A DNA stretch of 64,000 nucleotides from Lysobacter sp. S4-A87 (GTDB lineage: Bacteria > Pseudomonadota > Gammaproteobacteria > Xanthomonadales > Xanthomonadaceae). Below are positions 35,358 through 43,200 of this stretch, in pieces. The position numbers and the translations under genes were made by a program. The notes beneath the pieces are model-generated. The model had not been told where the DNA came from. It worked only from the letters and a program-made list of their open reading frames with translations, and searched no databases. Each line of letters starts with the position of its first letter. Position 1 is the first letter of the stretch. The DNA is taken from contig NZ_CP093341.1 in assembly GCF_022637455.1 (NCBI RefSeq), forward strand, positions 1,240,001 through 1,304,000. Reading direction: 5' to 3'.

Positions 35358-35441
35358 GGCTTCGGCTGTGGCTTCGGCTGTGGCTTCGACTGTGGCTTCG
35401 ACTGTGGCTTCGACTGTGGCCTCGGCTGTGGCTTCGCCTTG
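35358..35441. repeat. 12-bp tandem repeat, seven units
   Basis: Seven tandem units of ggcttcggctgt/ggcttcgactgt with one base varying; the last unit is degenerate. Multiples of three, so any reading frame crossing it stays open and gives a four-residue repeat. No start site or signal supports translation. Confidence 0.85.
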
Positions 35442-35599
35442 CGCCTTCGCGGTGAACGTCACAGCCGGCACCCACACCAGACCCGGAGGGCGCCGCACAG
35501 GACGTGCGGCGTTTTTCTCAGCGACATGGATGTCGCTTAGAAAAATCCCCGTACCCGTTCCGGTCGTGGGACTGGGTTGTCGAGGAGGCCGTTTCTTTT

Positions 35600-35634
35600 G
35601 GTTACTTTTCTTTGGGCCAGCAAAGAAAAGTGAC
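35600..35634. repeat. AT-rich inverted repeat (ggttacttttctttg type)
   Basis: Perfect 11-bp arms acttttctttg/caaagaaaagt around ggccag, extended outward by ggtt/gacc with a mismatch. Its low GC stands out. The same wording is common between genes in Xanthomonad genomes (general knowledge); it could act as a terminator for either direction because the arms are T-rich and A-rich. Confidence 0.65.
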
Positions 35635-35691
35635 CCGCCGCTTCAGTGGCGGAAGCTGTTGCTCCTAAGGGCAAAGGCAAAGTCAAAATGG

Positions 35692-35716
35692 ATCCCGGCG
35701 CTCGCCGGGATGACGG
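35692..35716. repeat. REP palindrome
   Basis: atcccggcg-ct-cgccgggat hairpin followed by gacgg, 10 bp before the stop of the convergent minus-strand hydrolase gene. The preceding gtcaaaatgg matches the flank of the copy at 50359. Confidence 0.8.
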
Positions 35717-35725
35717 TGAGGCCTC

Positions 35726-37237
35726 CTACTTCGCCGGAATCTTTTCCGCGATGCGCCCCAGCATGTACCCATGAAACGGGTTGTAACTGAGGCGGCTCAG
35801 ACTCTCCTGCGAAACCACCAGCACATTGCGCTCACCACGCACCGCCAACGCCCCCAACTGCACGATCGCCCGCCCCGACGGCACATCACCGTAGAGCGCA
35901 TCGTCGCGCGCGAACGGCAGACCGATATGCGACAACGAATACACCTCGGTCGGATAGCGCACCCCTGCAGGCTGCTGCTTGACCACCCCGGAACCGACGT
36001 CCCGCGTGCGCGCCACCACCGCCGCATCCTCGGACGAAGCCGCCCCCACCACGGTCAGCGTGTAACGACGTTCCGGATCCTGCAGCACATCGCCGACCCA
36101 GTCGGTCGCCGTCGTACGCAGCACCGGCGCGATCACGCGATTGCGGTTGACGTCGAACAACACCAGCTCGTTGCCATTGGAAGCAAGACGATCGAACAAC
36201 CGCGTCATCACCGCCTGCGCGCCGACGGTGTCGTCGACCACCGACTGGAACGCCAGGATCGGTGGCACCTGGTCCAGGCGCCGTTGCGCGGCGACCTCCT
36301 CCATCACCGCGCGCAATTCGTCGGTCACCAGGTAGGACTCGCGCGCAGCACGCACCGGGAAGGAGTTGTACTTGAACGCATTGAACTCGGGCAGCACGTC
36401 CAGCCAGGCCGACTTGGCGTAGCGGCTGAACAACGCCGGCCAGCCGGCGATACCGGCGAAGCGGGCAAATCGATTCACTTCGATCATCGGCGACATCAGC
36501 ACGATGCGGTCGACGTCGCGCTTGTCGCCACGCTCGATCCGCGCCATGACGTAATGCATCGCCAGTGCCGCGCCGTTGGAGTAACCCACCAGGTGGACCG
36601 GCAGGCGCCCCGCGGAACGGCGCCGGGCTTCGGCCATGGTCATCTCCACGGTCGCGTGCCATTCCTTGCGACCTTCCTTCGTCAGGCCGGCCGGCACGGT
36701 GCCGTGTCCCGGCATGCGCGGCGCGATGGCAACGAAGCCATGTAGCCGGTACAACTCGGCCACGCTGCGCATGCTGTAGGGAGAATCGGTCAAGCCATGC
36801 ACCAGCACGACGACGCCTTTCGCCGCACCCGTGGGTTCCAGCACGTAGGAGCGGTTCCAGTCGTGGCCGAACGCTTCCGGTGAAGTCAGGCTGGCGGGGT
36901 AATAGCGATTGAGCAGGGTGCGGTCGCCCGGCTTCATGGCGCTGTCGAGCTTGCGGCGCAATTGCTCGTACATGCGCTGCTCGGCCGCTACATAGCTTTG
37001 CCAGTCGCCGCCGGCAATCTCGCGGGCGCTGGGTTCGTCGGGAACGATCGTGTGCCAGGGTTGCAGCGGCGGGCCCTGCGTCGACTGGCAGGCGCGCACG
37101 GCGACGACCACGAGCACCAGCAGCGCCACGAGCACCACGCCCTTGCGCAGCACCTTGCCGGCGAGGGTAGCCAGTCGCGACACGACGGACGATTCCGGCG
37201 GCCGATCCAGGTCGTCATCATCGGGGCTGGTGACCAT
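35726..37237 (-). CDS. Membrane-anchored alpha/beta hydrolase
   Basis: A 503-residue protein with an acidic cytoplasmic N-terminus, one membrane segment at about 33-49 (GVVLVALLVLVVVAV), then a large periplasmic alpha/beta hydrolase domain. Oxyanion motif VHGLTDSPYS at 146-155 and nucleophile elbow GYSNG at 218-222 (Ser220) are clear; His in YSLSHIGLPF is a candidate for the triad. The start MVTSPDDDDL has agggaa 8 bp upstream. Substrate unknown (lipid or ester). It lies between the two M13 peptidase genes, transcribed against the first. Confidence 0.82.
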   Translation of the reverse strand: MVTSPDDDDLDRPPESSVVSRLATLAGKVLRKGVVLVALLVLVVVAVRACQSTQGPPLQPWHTIVPDEPSAREIAGGDWQSYVAAEQRMYEQLRRKLDSAMKPGDRTLLNRYYPASLTSPEAFGHDWNRSYVLEPTGAAKGVVVLVHGLTDSPYSMRSVAELYRLHGFVAIAPRMPGHGTVPAGLTKEGRKEWHATVEMTMAEARRRSAGRLPVHLVGYSNGAALAMHYVMARIERGDKRDVDRIVLMSPMIEVNRFARFAGIAGWPALFSRYAKSAWLDVLPEFNAFKYNSFPVRAARESYLVTDELRAVMEEVAAQRRLDQVPPILAFQSVVDDTVGAQAVMTRLFDRLASNGNELVLFDVNRNRVIAPVLRTTATDWVGDVLQDPERRYTLTVVGAASSEDAAVVARTRDVGSGVVKQQPAGVRYPTEVYSLSHIGLPFARDDALYGDVPSGRAIVQLGALAVRGERNVLVVSQESLSRLSYNPFHGYMLGRIAEKIPAK

Positions 37238-37414
37238 GCGCGTTTCCCTGCGGGGACAGTTGCGACGGATGTTCGCACGATCCGCGACCACCACCAGTGA
37301 CCGCATGGCTCCGTCCAAGGCCCGCACCAGGCAGCGTTCGAGGTGCCCAGATGGGCATCACATGGCCGCTGCTAGACTCCGGGCCACCCCGTCTCCCCCG
37401 GTACGGATTCCGCC

Positions 37415-39427
37415 ATGAACCTACGCCCGCTTGCCTGCGCCTTGGCCCTGAGCCTGATCGCCGGAATCGCCTCGCCGCCCGCCGATGCCCAGAAGAAGCG
37501 CGCCGCCAAGCCCAAGGCCGCCGCAACGGCAAGCGCGTGCAGCGACTTCTATGCCAGCGCCAACGCCGACTGGCTCAAGAGCAACACGCCGTTGCCCAAC
37601 GTCGGCTCGGTGTCGGCACTGGAGCAGCTGGGCGCGCGTTCGCGCCAGCAGCAGCTGGACCTGCTCGATGCCGCATCCAGGTCGCCACAGGGCAACGTGC
37701 AGCGATTGCTCGGCGACTTCTGGGCCAGCGGCCTGGACGAGGCCGCGGTCGAACGCGACGGCGCCCAGCCGATCGCGCCGCTGATCGGCCGCATCGATGC
37801 GATCAAGAGCGCCAAGGACATTCCGCCGGCGATCGCGGCACTGCACCAGGTCGGAATCCCGGTGCTGTTCAACTTCGGCGCCGACATCGACCTCAACGAC
37901 TTCAACCGCCACATCGGCTACTTCGCCCAGGGCGGGCTCGGCCTGCCCGACCCGGCCTACTACACCCGCACCGATGCCGACACGCGCGCGTTGATGGGGC
38001 GTTACAGCAATTACGTGCAGAAGATCCTGGCCCTTACCGGCACGCCGCAGGCGCAACTGGCTGCCGATGCGCAGGCGGTGATCGACCTGGAAACGCGCAT
38101 CGCCTCGGCGTCCAGGCCATTGCTGGACCTGCGAGACCCGCGCACCAACTACGGCCCGGTTGCGACCAACACCCTGGGCAAGAAGTACAAGCGCCTGCAG
38201 CTGGACCAGTTCCTCAAGGTCCAGGGCGTCAGCGACGACACCGTGTCGATGGCGAACCCGGCCTTGTTCGCGCAGCTCGACGGCCTGGTCGGCAGCCTCA
38301 AGCCGGCGCAGTGGAAGGCGTACCTGCGCTGGCGCATCGGCGATGCCATGGCACCGTACCTGGCCAAACCGTTCCGCGATGCCAGCTTCGAGTTCCGTGG
38401 CCAGGTGCTGCAGGGCCTGGCCGCGCCACCGTCGCGGCCGCAGGCGGTGCTCGATGCGATCACGCTCGCCGCCGGACCGATGGTCGGCCACGAGTACGCC
38501 GCGCGCTACCTGCCCGCCGCCACCGACAAGCGCGCCGAGGAGATTGCCGCGAAAGTGCGCGATGCCCTCGCCCAGGCGCTCGATCGCGACACCCGTTTCA
38601 GTGCTGCAGCGAAGGCTGAAGCCAAGGCCAAGCTCACCGCCCTCAAGATCGAAGTCGGCACGCCCAACCGCGACCTCGACTACACCGTGCAACCGATGGG
38701 CCGCGGCAGCTTCGGCAGCAACATGCTGATTGCATCGACCTGGCGCCACCGCGAAGAAATGAAGCGCATCGGCCGCGGCAATGCCGACCGCCGCTGGGAC
38801 GTGTTGCCGCAGGAACCCTCGCTGGCCTACGACATCACCCAGAACCGCCTGATCGTGACTGCGGCGATGCTGCAACCGCCGGTGTTCGACACCGGCAAGT
38901 CGGCGGCGTGGCTGTACGGATCGTATGGCGCGCTGGTCGGACACGAACTCAGCCACGGCTTCGACAACCGCGGCCGCTTCGTCGACGCCAAGCAGGAATT
39001 GCGCGACTGGTGGACACCGGCGGAAGCCTCCGCCTGGGATGCGCTGAGCAAGCGCGTGGCCACGCAGTACGGCGCCTTCGACTATCCGGGCTTGAGTGGC
39101 ACGCGCGTCAACGGCGCGCAGACCGCCGCCGAGGACATCGCCGACATCGCGGGCGTGGAACTGGCGTGGGCAGCCTGGAACGCATCCGAACCGGGCGCAG
39201 CGAAGCCGGCCAGCCAGGACTTCTACAAGGGCTGGGCCGCGCTATGGCCGCAGCAGATGACCCCGGAGGCCGCGAAACAGCGCGCAGCCACCAGCGTGCA
39301 CGCACCGGGCCGCTGGCGTGCGAACGGACCGCTGTTGAACCAGGCCAGCTTTGGTGAAGCGTTCACGTGCAAGGCCGGAAGCGGGATGCAACTGGCGGCG
39401 GATCAGCAGATCAGGTTGTTCCCCTAG
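37415..39427 (+). CDS. M13 family metallopeptidase, secreted
   Basis: Second neprilysin-like zinc peptidase, 670 residues, with a cleavable signal peptide (ADA25/QK) rather than a lipobox. The zinc site HELSH is at 510-514 in LVGHELSHGFDNRG. The ligand motif normally ENxxD reads AAEDIADIAGVELAW, so Asp replaces the Asn after the zinc-ligand Glu. The protein ends RLFP instead of the usual tryptophan. It is clearly diverged from the M13 enzyme at 32.9 kb, so it is an old paralogue, not a recent duplication. Confidence 0.92.
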   Translation: MNLRPLACALALSLIAGIASPPADAQKKRAAKPKAAATASACSDFYASANADWLKSNTPLPNVGSVSALEQLGARSRQQQLDLLDAASRSPQGNVQRLLGDFWASGLDEAAVERDGAQPIAPLIGRIDAIKSAKDIPPAIAALHQVGIPVLFNFGADIDLNDFNRHIGYFAQGGLGLPDPAYYTRTDADTRALMGRYSNYVQKILALTGTPQAQLAADAQAVIDLETRIASASRPLLDLRDPRTNYGPVATNTLGKKYKRLQLDQFLKVQGVSDDTVSMANPALFAQLDGLVGSLKPAQWKAYLRWRIGDAMAPYLAKPFRDASFEFRGQVLQGLAAPPSRPQAVLDAITLAAGPMVGHEYAARYLPAATDKRAEEIAAKVRDALAQALDRDTRFSAAAKAEAKAKLTALKIEVGTPNRDLDYTVQPMGRGSFGSNMLIASTWRHREEMKRIGRGNADRRWDVLPQEPSLAYDITQNRLIVTAAMLQPPVFDTGKSAAWLYGSYGALVGHELSHGFDNRGRFVDAKQELRDWWTPAEASAWDALSKRVATQYGAFDYPGLSGTRVNGAQTAAEDIADIAGVELAWAAWNASEPGAAKPASQDFYKGWAALWPQQMTPEAAKQRAATSVHAPGRWRANGPLLNQASFGEAFTCKAGSGMQLAADQQIRLFP

Positions 39428-39437
39428 GGCGTCCCGG

Positions 39438-39457
39438 GTCCCCGCATTCGCGGGGAC
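39438..39457. repeat. Hairpin between convergent genes
   Basis: gtccccgc-attc-gcggggac, a perfect 8-bp stem followed by gacgg, between the stops of the M13 and rhomboid genes (39 bp apart). It resembles a diverged REP unit and lacks a T run. Confidence 0.65.
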
Positions 39458-39466
39458 GACGGACGG

Positions 39467-40120
39467 CTACCGCACCACCCGCATCCGCGGCGGCCCCTTC
39501 TTCTTGCCGAACGGCGGCTGCCCCCGCCAATAGCGGATCAACAGCCAGCCGAACAACATCCCGCCCAGATGCGCGAAATGCGCCACACCCGGCATCGCAT
39601 TGGTCACACCGAGCAACAACTCGATCGCACCGTAGACCAGCACCAGCGTCCGCGCCTTCATCGGAATCGGCGGAATCAACAACATCACCCGCTGGTTCGG
39701 GAACAACAGACCGTAAGCCAGCAACAGACCGAAGATGCCACCGGACGCACCCACCGTCGGATAAGTCTCCCCACCCTGCGACATGGTCCACATGCCCACG
39801 CCGATCTGGCACAGCGCCGCACCGACCACGCACACCAGGTAGTACGTCAGGTAACGCCGATCGCCCCACACGTGCTCCAGCGGCGCGCCGAACATCGCCA
39901 GCGCCAGCATGTTGAACAACAGATGGGCGAAGTTGCCATGCATGAAACCGTACGTGAGCAACTGCCACGGCATGAAACCGACACCGTCCAGCTCGCCACC
40001 ACCGGGGGGCCACAGCATGAACTGCGCGAGGGCGAAGTCGCCAAGCGCCCATTGCAACAGGAACACCAGCCCGTTGGCGATCAGCAGGGCCTTGGTGACG
40101 GGGGGAAGGTTGGAAAACAT
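39467..40120 (-). CDS. Rhomboid family intramembrane serine protease
   Basis: A 217-residue six-helix inner-membrane protease. Catalytic Ser126 in GASGGIFG and His184 in HFAHLGG form the dyad; HGNFAHLLFNM at 61-71 supplies the conserved His/Asn of helix 2. A short basic tail (PFGKKKGPPRMRVVR) lies in the cytoplasm. The ribosome site aggag is 7 bp before the ATG. Substrates unknown. Confidence 0.9.
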   Translation of the reverse strand: MFSNLPPVTKALLIANGLVFLLQWALGDFALAQFMLWPPGGGELDGVGFMPWQLLTYGFMHGNFAHLLFNMLALAMFGAPLEHVWGDRRYLTYYLVCVVGAALCQIGVGMWTMSQGGETYPTVGASGGIFGLLLAYGLLFPNQRVMLLIPPIPMKARTLVLVYGAIELLLGVTNAMPGVAHFAHLGGMLFGWLLIRYWRGQPPFGKKKGPPRMRVVR

Positions 40121-40201
40121 TGCGACTCCTGGGGGTGCGCTACATGGTAGCCGCTGACCGGCGCCATCGGGCCGGCGGAAAAATTCGCAGTGCCTGCGAC
40201 C

Positions 40202-40654
40202 TCAACCCGGGCGCTTGGCGCGTGCAGGCGCCTTGCCGGGCATGGCCGAGGGTGTTGCGGAGCCTGTCCGCGCGCGCCGTGGCTTCACCGTCGCCGGGGC
40301 CGTCATGGGCGCGCCCCACATCTGCTCGTCGAGGGTGGCGGCGGCGCGCTGGCCGCGCACGCGCCCGGCCTCGACCCGCACGCCTTCGGCGCGCAGGCGC
40401 TGGCCCTGCTCACGGAAGCCCCTGGATCCTTCGGGGAAGGCGATGCGGCCGTCCGAGCGCAGCACGCGGTGCCACGGCAGGTCGGGATCCTCGTTCTGCC
40501 CGAGGATCCGCGCCACCAGGCGCGCCCTGCCCGGCAAGCCGGCGCGACGCGCGACTTCGCCATAGCCGGCGACCTCGCCGGCCGGGATCGCACGGATCGC
40601 CGCCAGGATGCGCGTGGCAGCGTCGTCCTTTGCGGCAGCTGTGGGCTTGCTCAT
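40202..40654 (-). CDS. Alkyltransferase-like protein (ATL, MGMT fold with Trp at active site)
   Basis: A 150-residue protein whose first 100 residues are the DNA-binding domain of O6-alkylguanine transferase. The active-site motif PCHRV is PWHRV (Trp61 for Cys), so it cannot accept alkyl groups; such ATL proteins bind O6-alkylguanine and hand the lesion to nucleotide excision repair. Tyr31 and the RARLVARIL helix that flips the base are present. A Pro/Ala/Arg-rich basic tail of about 40 residues (APATVKPRRARTGSATPS onward) is an unusual addition. Confidence 0.87.
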   Translation of the reverse strand: MSKPTAAAKDDAATRILAAIRAIPAGEVAGYGEVARRAGLPGRARLVARILGQNEDPDLPWHRVLRSDGRIAFPEGSRGFREQGQRLRAEGVRVEAGRVRGQRAAATLDEQMWGAPMTAPATVKPRRARTGSATPSAMPGKAPARAKRPG

Positions 40655-40694
40655 CGCGGTAGCATACCGATCATCCCCCGGAAGGAGCCGCCAC

Positions 40695-41105
40695 GTGCGC
40701 AACTTCGAATCCATCCGTCGCCATCTCAAGGCGGCCGATTTCAACACCACCGAACATGGCGTCGACCTGATCTGCATCGAACTGTCGCTCGAGCAGGGAA
40801 CCCGTCACCAGGCGATCTTCCTGTCCGAACTGGACGACGACGACGGCCGGCCCTACCTGCGGGTCAGCACCGCGGTTTCGCCGATCACCGGCCTGGATGC
40901 CAAGCGCGCGCTGATCTTCAACTGGCAAAGCCGCGTCGGCTATCTCGCCATCGGCGACCTGGACGGCGTGCCGCACCTGCAGCTGTGCGAGAACCGTCCG
41001 TACGAAGGCCTCGATGCCGCCGAGATCGACCGACTGGTGCTGGAGATCGGCGGACTGGGCGACCGCATGGAGCGGTCGCTGTCGGCGGGCGGGGACTTGT
41101 TCTGA
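40695..41105 (+). CDS. Conserved hypothetical protein
   Basis: A 136-residue soluble acidic protein starting at GTG with ggag 7 bp upstream. Pattern: MRNFESIRRHLKAADF, a beta-rich middle (FLSELDDDDGRPYLRVSTAVS), and an N/W-containing segment LIFNWQSRVGYLAIGDLDG, then a C-terminal helix. The fold order resembles YbjN/CesT-like chaperone domains, but no firm match is claimed. Divergent from the ATL gene with 40 bp between starts. Confidence 0.7.
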   Translation: MRNFESIRRHLKAADFNTTEHGVDLICIELSLEQGTRHQAIFLSELDDDDGRPYLRVSTAVSPITGLDAKRALIFNWQSRVGYLAIGDLDGVPHLQLCENRPYEGLDAAEIDRLVLEIGGLGDRMERSLSAGGDLF

Positions 41106-41115
41106 TCCGAGGGAG

Positions 41116-41167
41116 CTCTCCCCTCATCCGCCCTTCGGGCACCTTCTCCCGCGCACGGGAGAAGGGA
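41116..41167. repeat. ccttctcccg intergenic repeat
   Basis: ctctcccctcatccgcccttcg followed by a perfect 10-bp hairpin ccttctcccg/cgggagaagg (41142-41165). It lies between convergent stops at 41105 and 41178. A matching copy in the other orientation is at 53740-53790. Confidence 0.8.
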
Positions 41168-41177
41168 CATACGAGGC

Positions 41178-42305
41178 TTACGCCCAGCCCATCGCCCGGA
41201 ACAACTCGAAGAACAGGTAGGCGATGCCACCCGCGGCCGGGATCGTCAGGATCCACGCCCAGATCATCTTCTCCACCACGGTCCACTTGATCGCGTTGAA
41301 GCGCTTGGCCGTGCCCACGCCCATGATCGCCGACGAGATGTTGTGCGTGGTCGACACCGGGATGCCCAGCGACGACGCCGCCAGGATCACCGCTGCGGCG
41401 CTGGTCTCGGCGGCAAAGCCGTTGATCGGGTGCAGCTTCACCAGCTTGTGACCCAGCGTCTTGATGATGCGCCAGCCACCGGCCGCCGTGCCCGCCGCCA
41501 TCACGATGGCGCAGCTCAGCTTGATCCAGGTGTCGATGTCGTTGTTTTCCAGCGCCTCGCGCGAGGGGTGCAGGAACGCCAGCCACGACGGCAGGTTGTC
41601 GAGCGTGCCCGCCGACTGCGCGCCGACCAGGGCCAGGGCGATGATGCCCATGGTCTTCTGCGCGTCATTCATGCCGTGGGCGAAGCCCATGCCGGCGGCG
41701 CTGACCAGCTGCGCCTTGCCGAAGAAGGCATTGACCCAGCGCGGCCGCGCCATGCGGGCGAGGAAACCACCGCTGCTGGCCATCGCCGAGATGATCGCGA
41801 ACAGCAGGCCCATCACCAGGAAGCCCGAGGCGAAGCCGAGCAGCGGCGAGCTGAACATCGGCACGACCACTTTCCACAGCACGCCGGCGCTCTTGTACCA
41901 GGGGTCGGCCGGCTGCGACCAGATGATCGAATGGAAGTTGTTGCTGGCCGCTGCCACCGCGGCGCCGCACAGGCCGCCGATCAGTGCGTGCGACGACGAG
42001 GACGGCAAGCCCTTCCACCAGGTGATCAGGTTCCACACGATCGCGCCCAGCAGCGCGCACAGGATCAGCTGCGAGGAGACCTGGACCACGCCGCTGTCGA
42101 GCAGGCCCGAAGCGATCGTCTTGGCGACCGCGGTGCCCCACAGCGCGCCGAGCAGGTTGGTGATCGCCGCCATCGCCACCGCCTGCATCGGCGACAGCAC
42201 CTTGGTGGCGACCACGGTCGCGATCGAGTTGGCGGTGTCGTGGAAGCCGTTGATGTACTCGAACGCGAGCGCAACGATCACCACCACCAGGACCAGGGTC
42301 AGCAT
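41178..42305 (-). CDS. pit: Inorganic phosphate transporter, PiT family
   Basis: A 375-residue metal-phosphate:H+ symporter with about ten membrane segments. The PiT signature appears twice in inverted topology: FEYINGFHDTANSIATVVAT near the N-terminus and GFAHGMNDAQKTMGIIAL in the second half; PSSSSHALIGGLCGAA and PVSTTHNISSAIMGVG are the paired SSH/STTH motifs. It starts 11 bp after the DUF47 gene, the standard partner in bacterial pit operons. Confidence 0.94.
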   Translation of the reverse strand: MLTLVLVVVIVALAFEYINGFHDTANSIATVVATKVLSPMQAVAMAAITNLLGALWGTAVAKTIASGLLDSGVVQVSSQLILCALLGAIVWNLITWWKGLPSSSSHALIGGLCGAAVAAASNNFHSIIWSQPADPWYKSAGVLWKVVVPMFSSPLLGFASGFLVMGLLFAIISAMASSGGFLARMARPRWVNAFFGKAQLVSAAGMGFAHGMNDAQKTMGIIALALVGAQSAGTLDNLPSWLAFLHPSREALENNDIDTWIKLSCAIVMAAGTAAGGWRIIKTLGHKLVKLHPINGFAAETSAAAVILAASSLGIPVSTTHNISSAIMGVGTAKRFNAIKWTVVEKMIWAWILTIPAAGGIAYLFFELFRAMGWA

Positions 42306-42316
42306 CGGCCCGGCCC

Positions 42317-42943
42317 TCAGGAATTCTTGAGGACGATTTCGTAGGCCACCGTGCCTGCCTCGCGGCAGCGGTCGATGGCCTTCTCGAGGATCTCGAAGAA
42401 CTCCTTGAGCAGGAACATCTGCAGGCTGTCCAGGCGCCCCGAATAGATGTCGCGGTACAGCTCGAGCATCAGCCGGTCGGCCTCGTTCTCGATCGAGCGC
42501 AGCTGGTCGTTGAGCGCCTTCATCGGCTCCAGCTTGAGGTGGCGCAGCTGGTGGACCATCTGCACGACCACGCCGGACGCCTGCATGAGCATGGCGCCGC
42601 GCGGTGCGAAGTCGATGTGCTCAAGGTGGCGGGTGGCCAGCGAGTAGCGGTCGGCGAACTTCTCGACCTGCTTGGGAATCTTGTACAGCGCCGACCCCAA
42701 GGCTTCGATGTCCTCGCGCTCGATCGGGGTGATGAAGCTGTTGACCAGTTCATGGCTGATCTTGTCGGAGGCATCGCGCTCGCGCTGGCGGGCCAGCTTG
42801 AAGGCGTCCAGGGCCGGCTGGCGGTCGGCCGACTTGAGCATGGCGTGCAACGCCACGGTGCTGTCATGAGCGGCGACTGCGGCCTCCTCCAGCAGGGTAT
42901 AGAACTGATTGCCTTGGCCGAAGATCGTTTGCAGGGAGAACAT
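42317..42943 (-). CDS. DUF47 family PhoU-like phosphate transport regulator
   Basis: A 208-residue cytoplasmic all-helical protein. The N-terminus MFSLQTIFGQGNQFYTLLEEAA and the helix with DASDKISHELVNSFITPIEREDIEAL are the DUF47/TIGR00153 signature, related to PhoU, with Glu/Asp-rich metal-binding helices (SIENEADRLMLELYRDI). Thought to modulate the Pit transporter encoded just downstream on the same transcript. Confidence 0.92.
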   Translation of the reverse strand: MFSLQTIFGQGNQFYTLLEEAAVAAHDSTVALHAMLKSADRQPALDAFKLARQRERDASDKISHELVNSFITPIEREDIEALGSALYKIPKQVEKFADRYSLATRHLEHIDFAPRGAMLMQASGVVVQMVHQLRHLKLEPMKALNDQLRSIENEADRLMLELYRDIYSGRLDSLQMFLLKEFFEILEKAIDRCREAGTVAYEIVLKNS

Positions 42944-43200
42944 GCTGAGGGGGCCTCGTGGTGCCGGACTGGCGGCTCGGTGGGGGTTCTGCGGGCGGAA
43001 TTATGACGGTTCGGGGACAGCAACGCTCGCCCGAAGGGTTGAATTCGGCGGCCCTGCTACCATCCCAGCGCTTGCGCCCCCCTTTTACCTGCCCCCGGCC
43101 CCATGGACGACGACCCAAAACAGCCCTCCGCACACGCCTGCCCCCCTCTCCCCCATCACGGCATGTGCACTCCGGCCTGCCATCCTGAGGCAGGGATCGC

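Larger units (their letters stand above)
35001..35725. other. 725-bp gene-free region rich in repeats
   Basis: Longest non-coding stretch of the window. In order: terminator of the M13 gene, REP palindrome, the second copy of the long palindromic element, a 12-bp tandem repeat, an AT-rich inverted repeat of the ggttacttttctttg type, and another REP palindrome just before the convergent hydrolase stop. Open frames through the tandem repeat give only low-complexity peptides on either strand, so no gene is called. Confidence 0.75.

Noticed and set aside
35358-35441. Possible CRISPR array
   Set aside because: The units are 12 bp and directly adjacent, with no spacers and no cas genes nearby.
35154-35498. 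Open frames through the 12-bp tandem repeat
   Set aside because: They encode only four-residue low-complexity repeats (for example VEATVEAT) with no ribosome site or family match; the openness follows from the 12-bp period.
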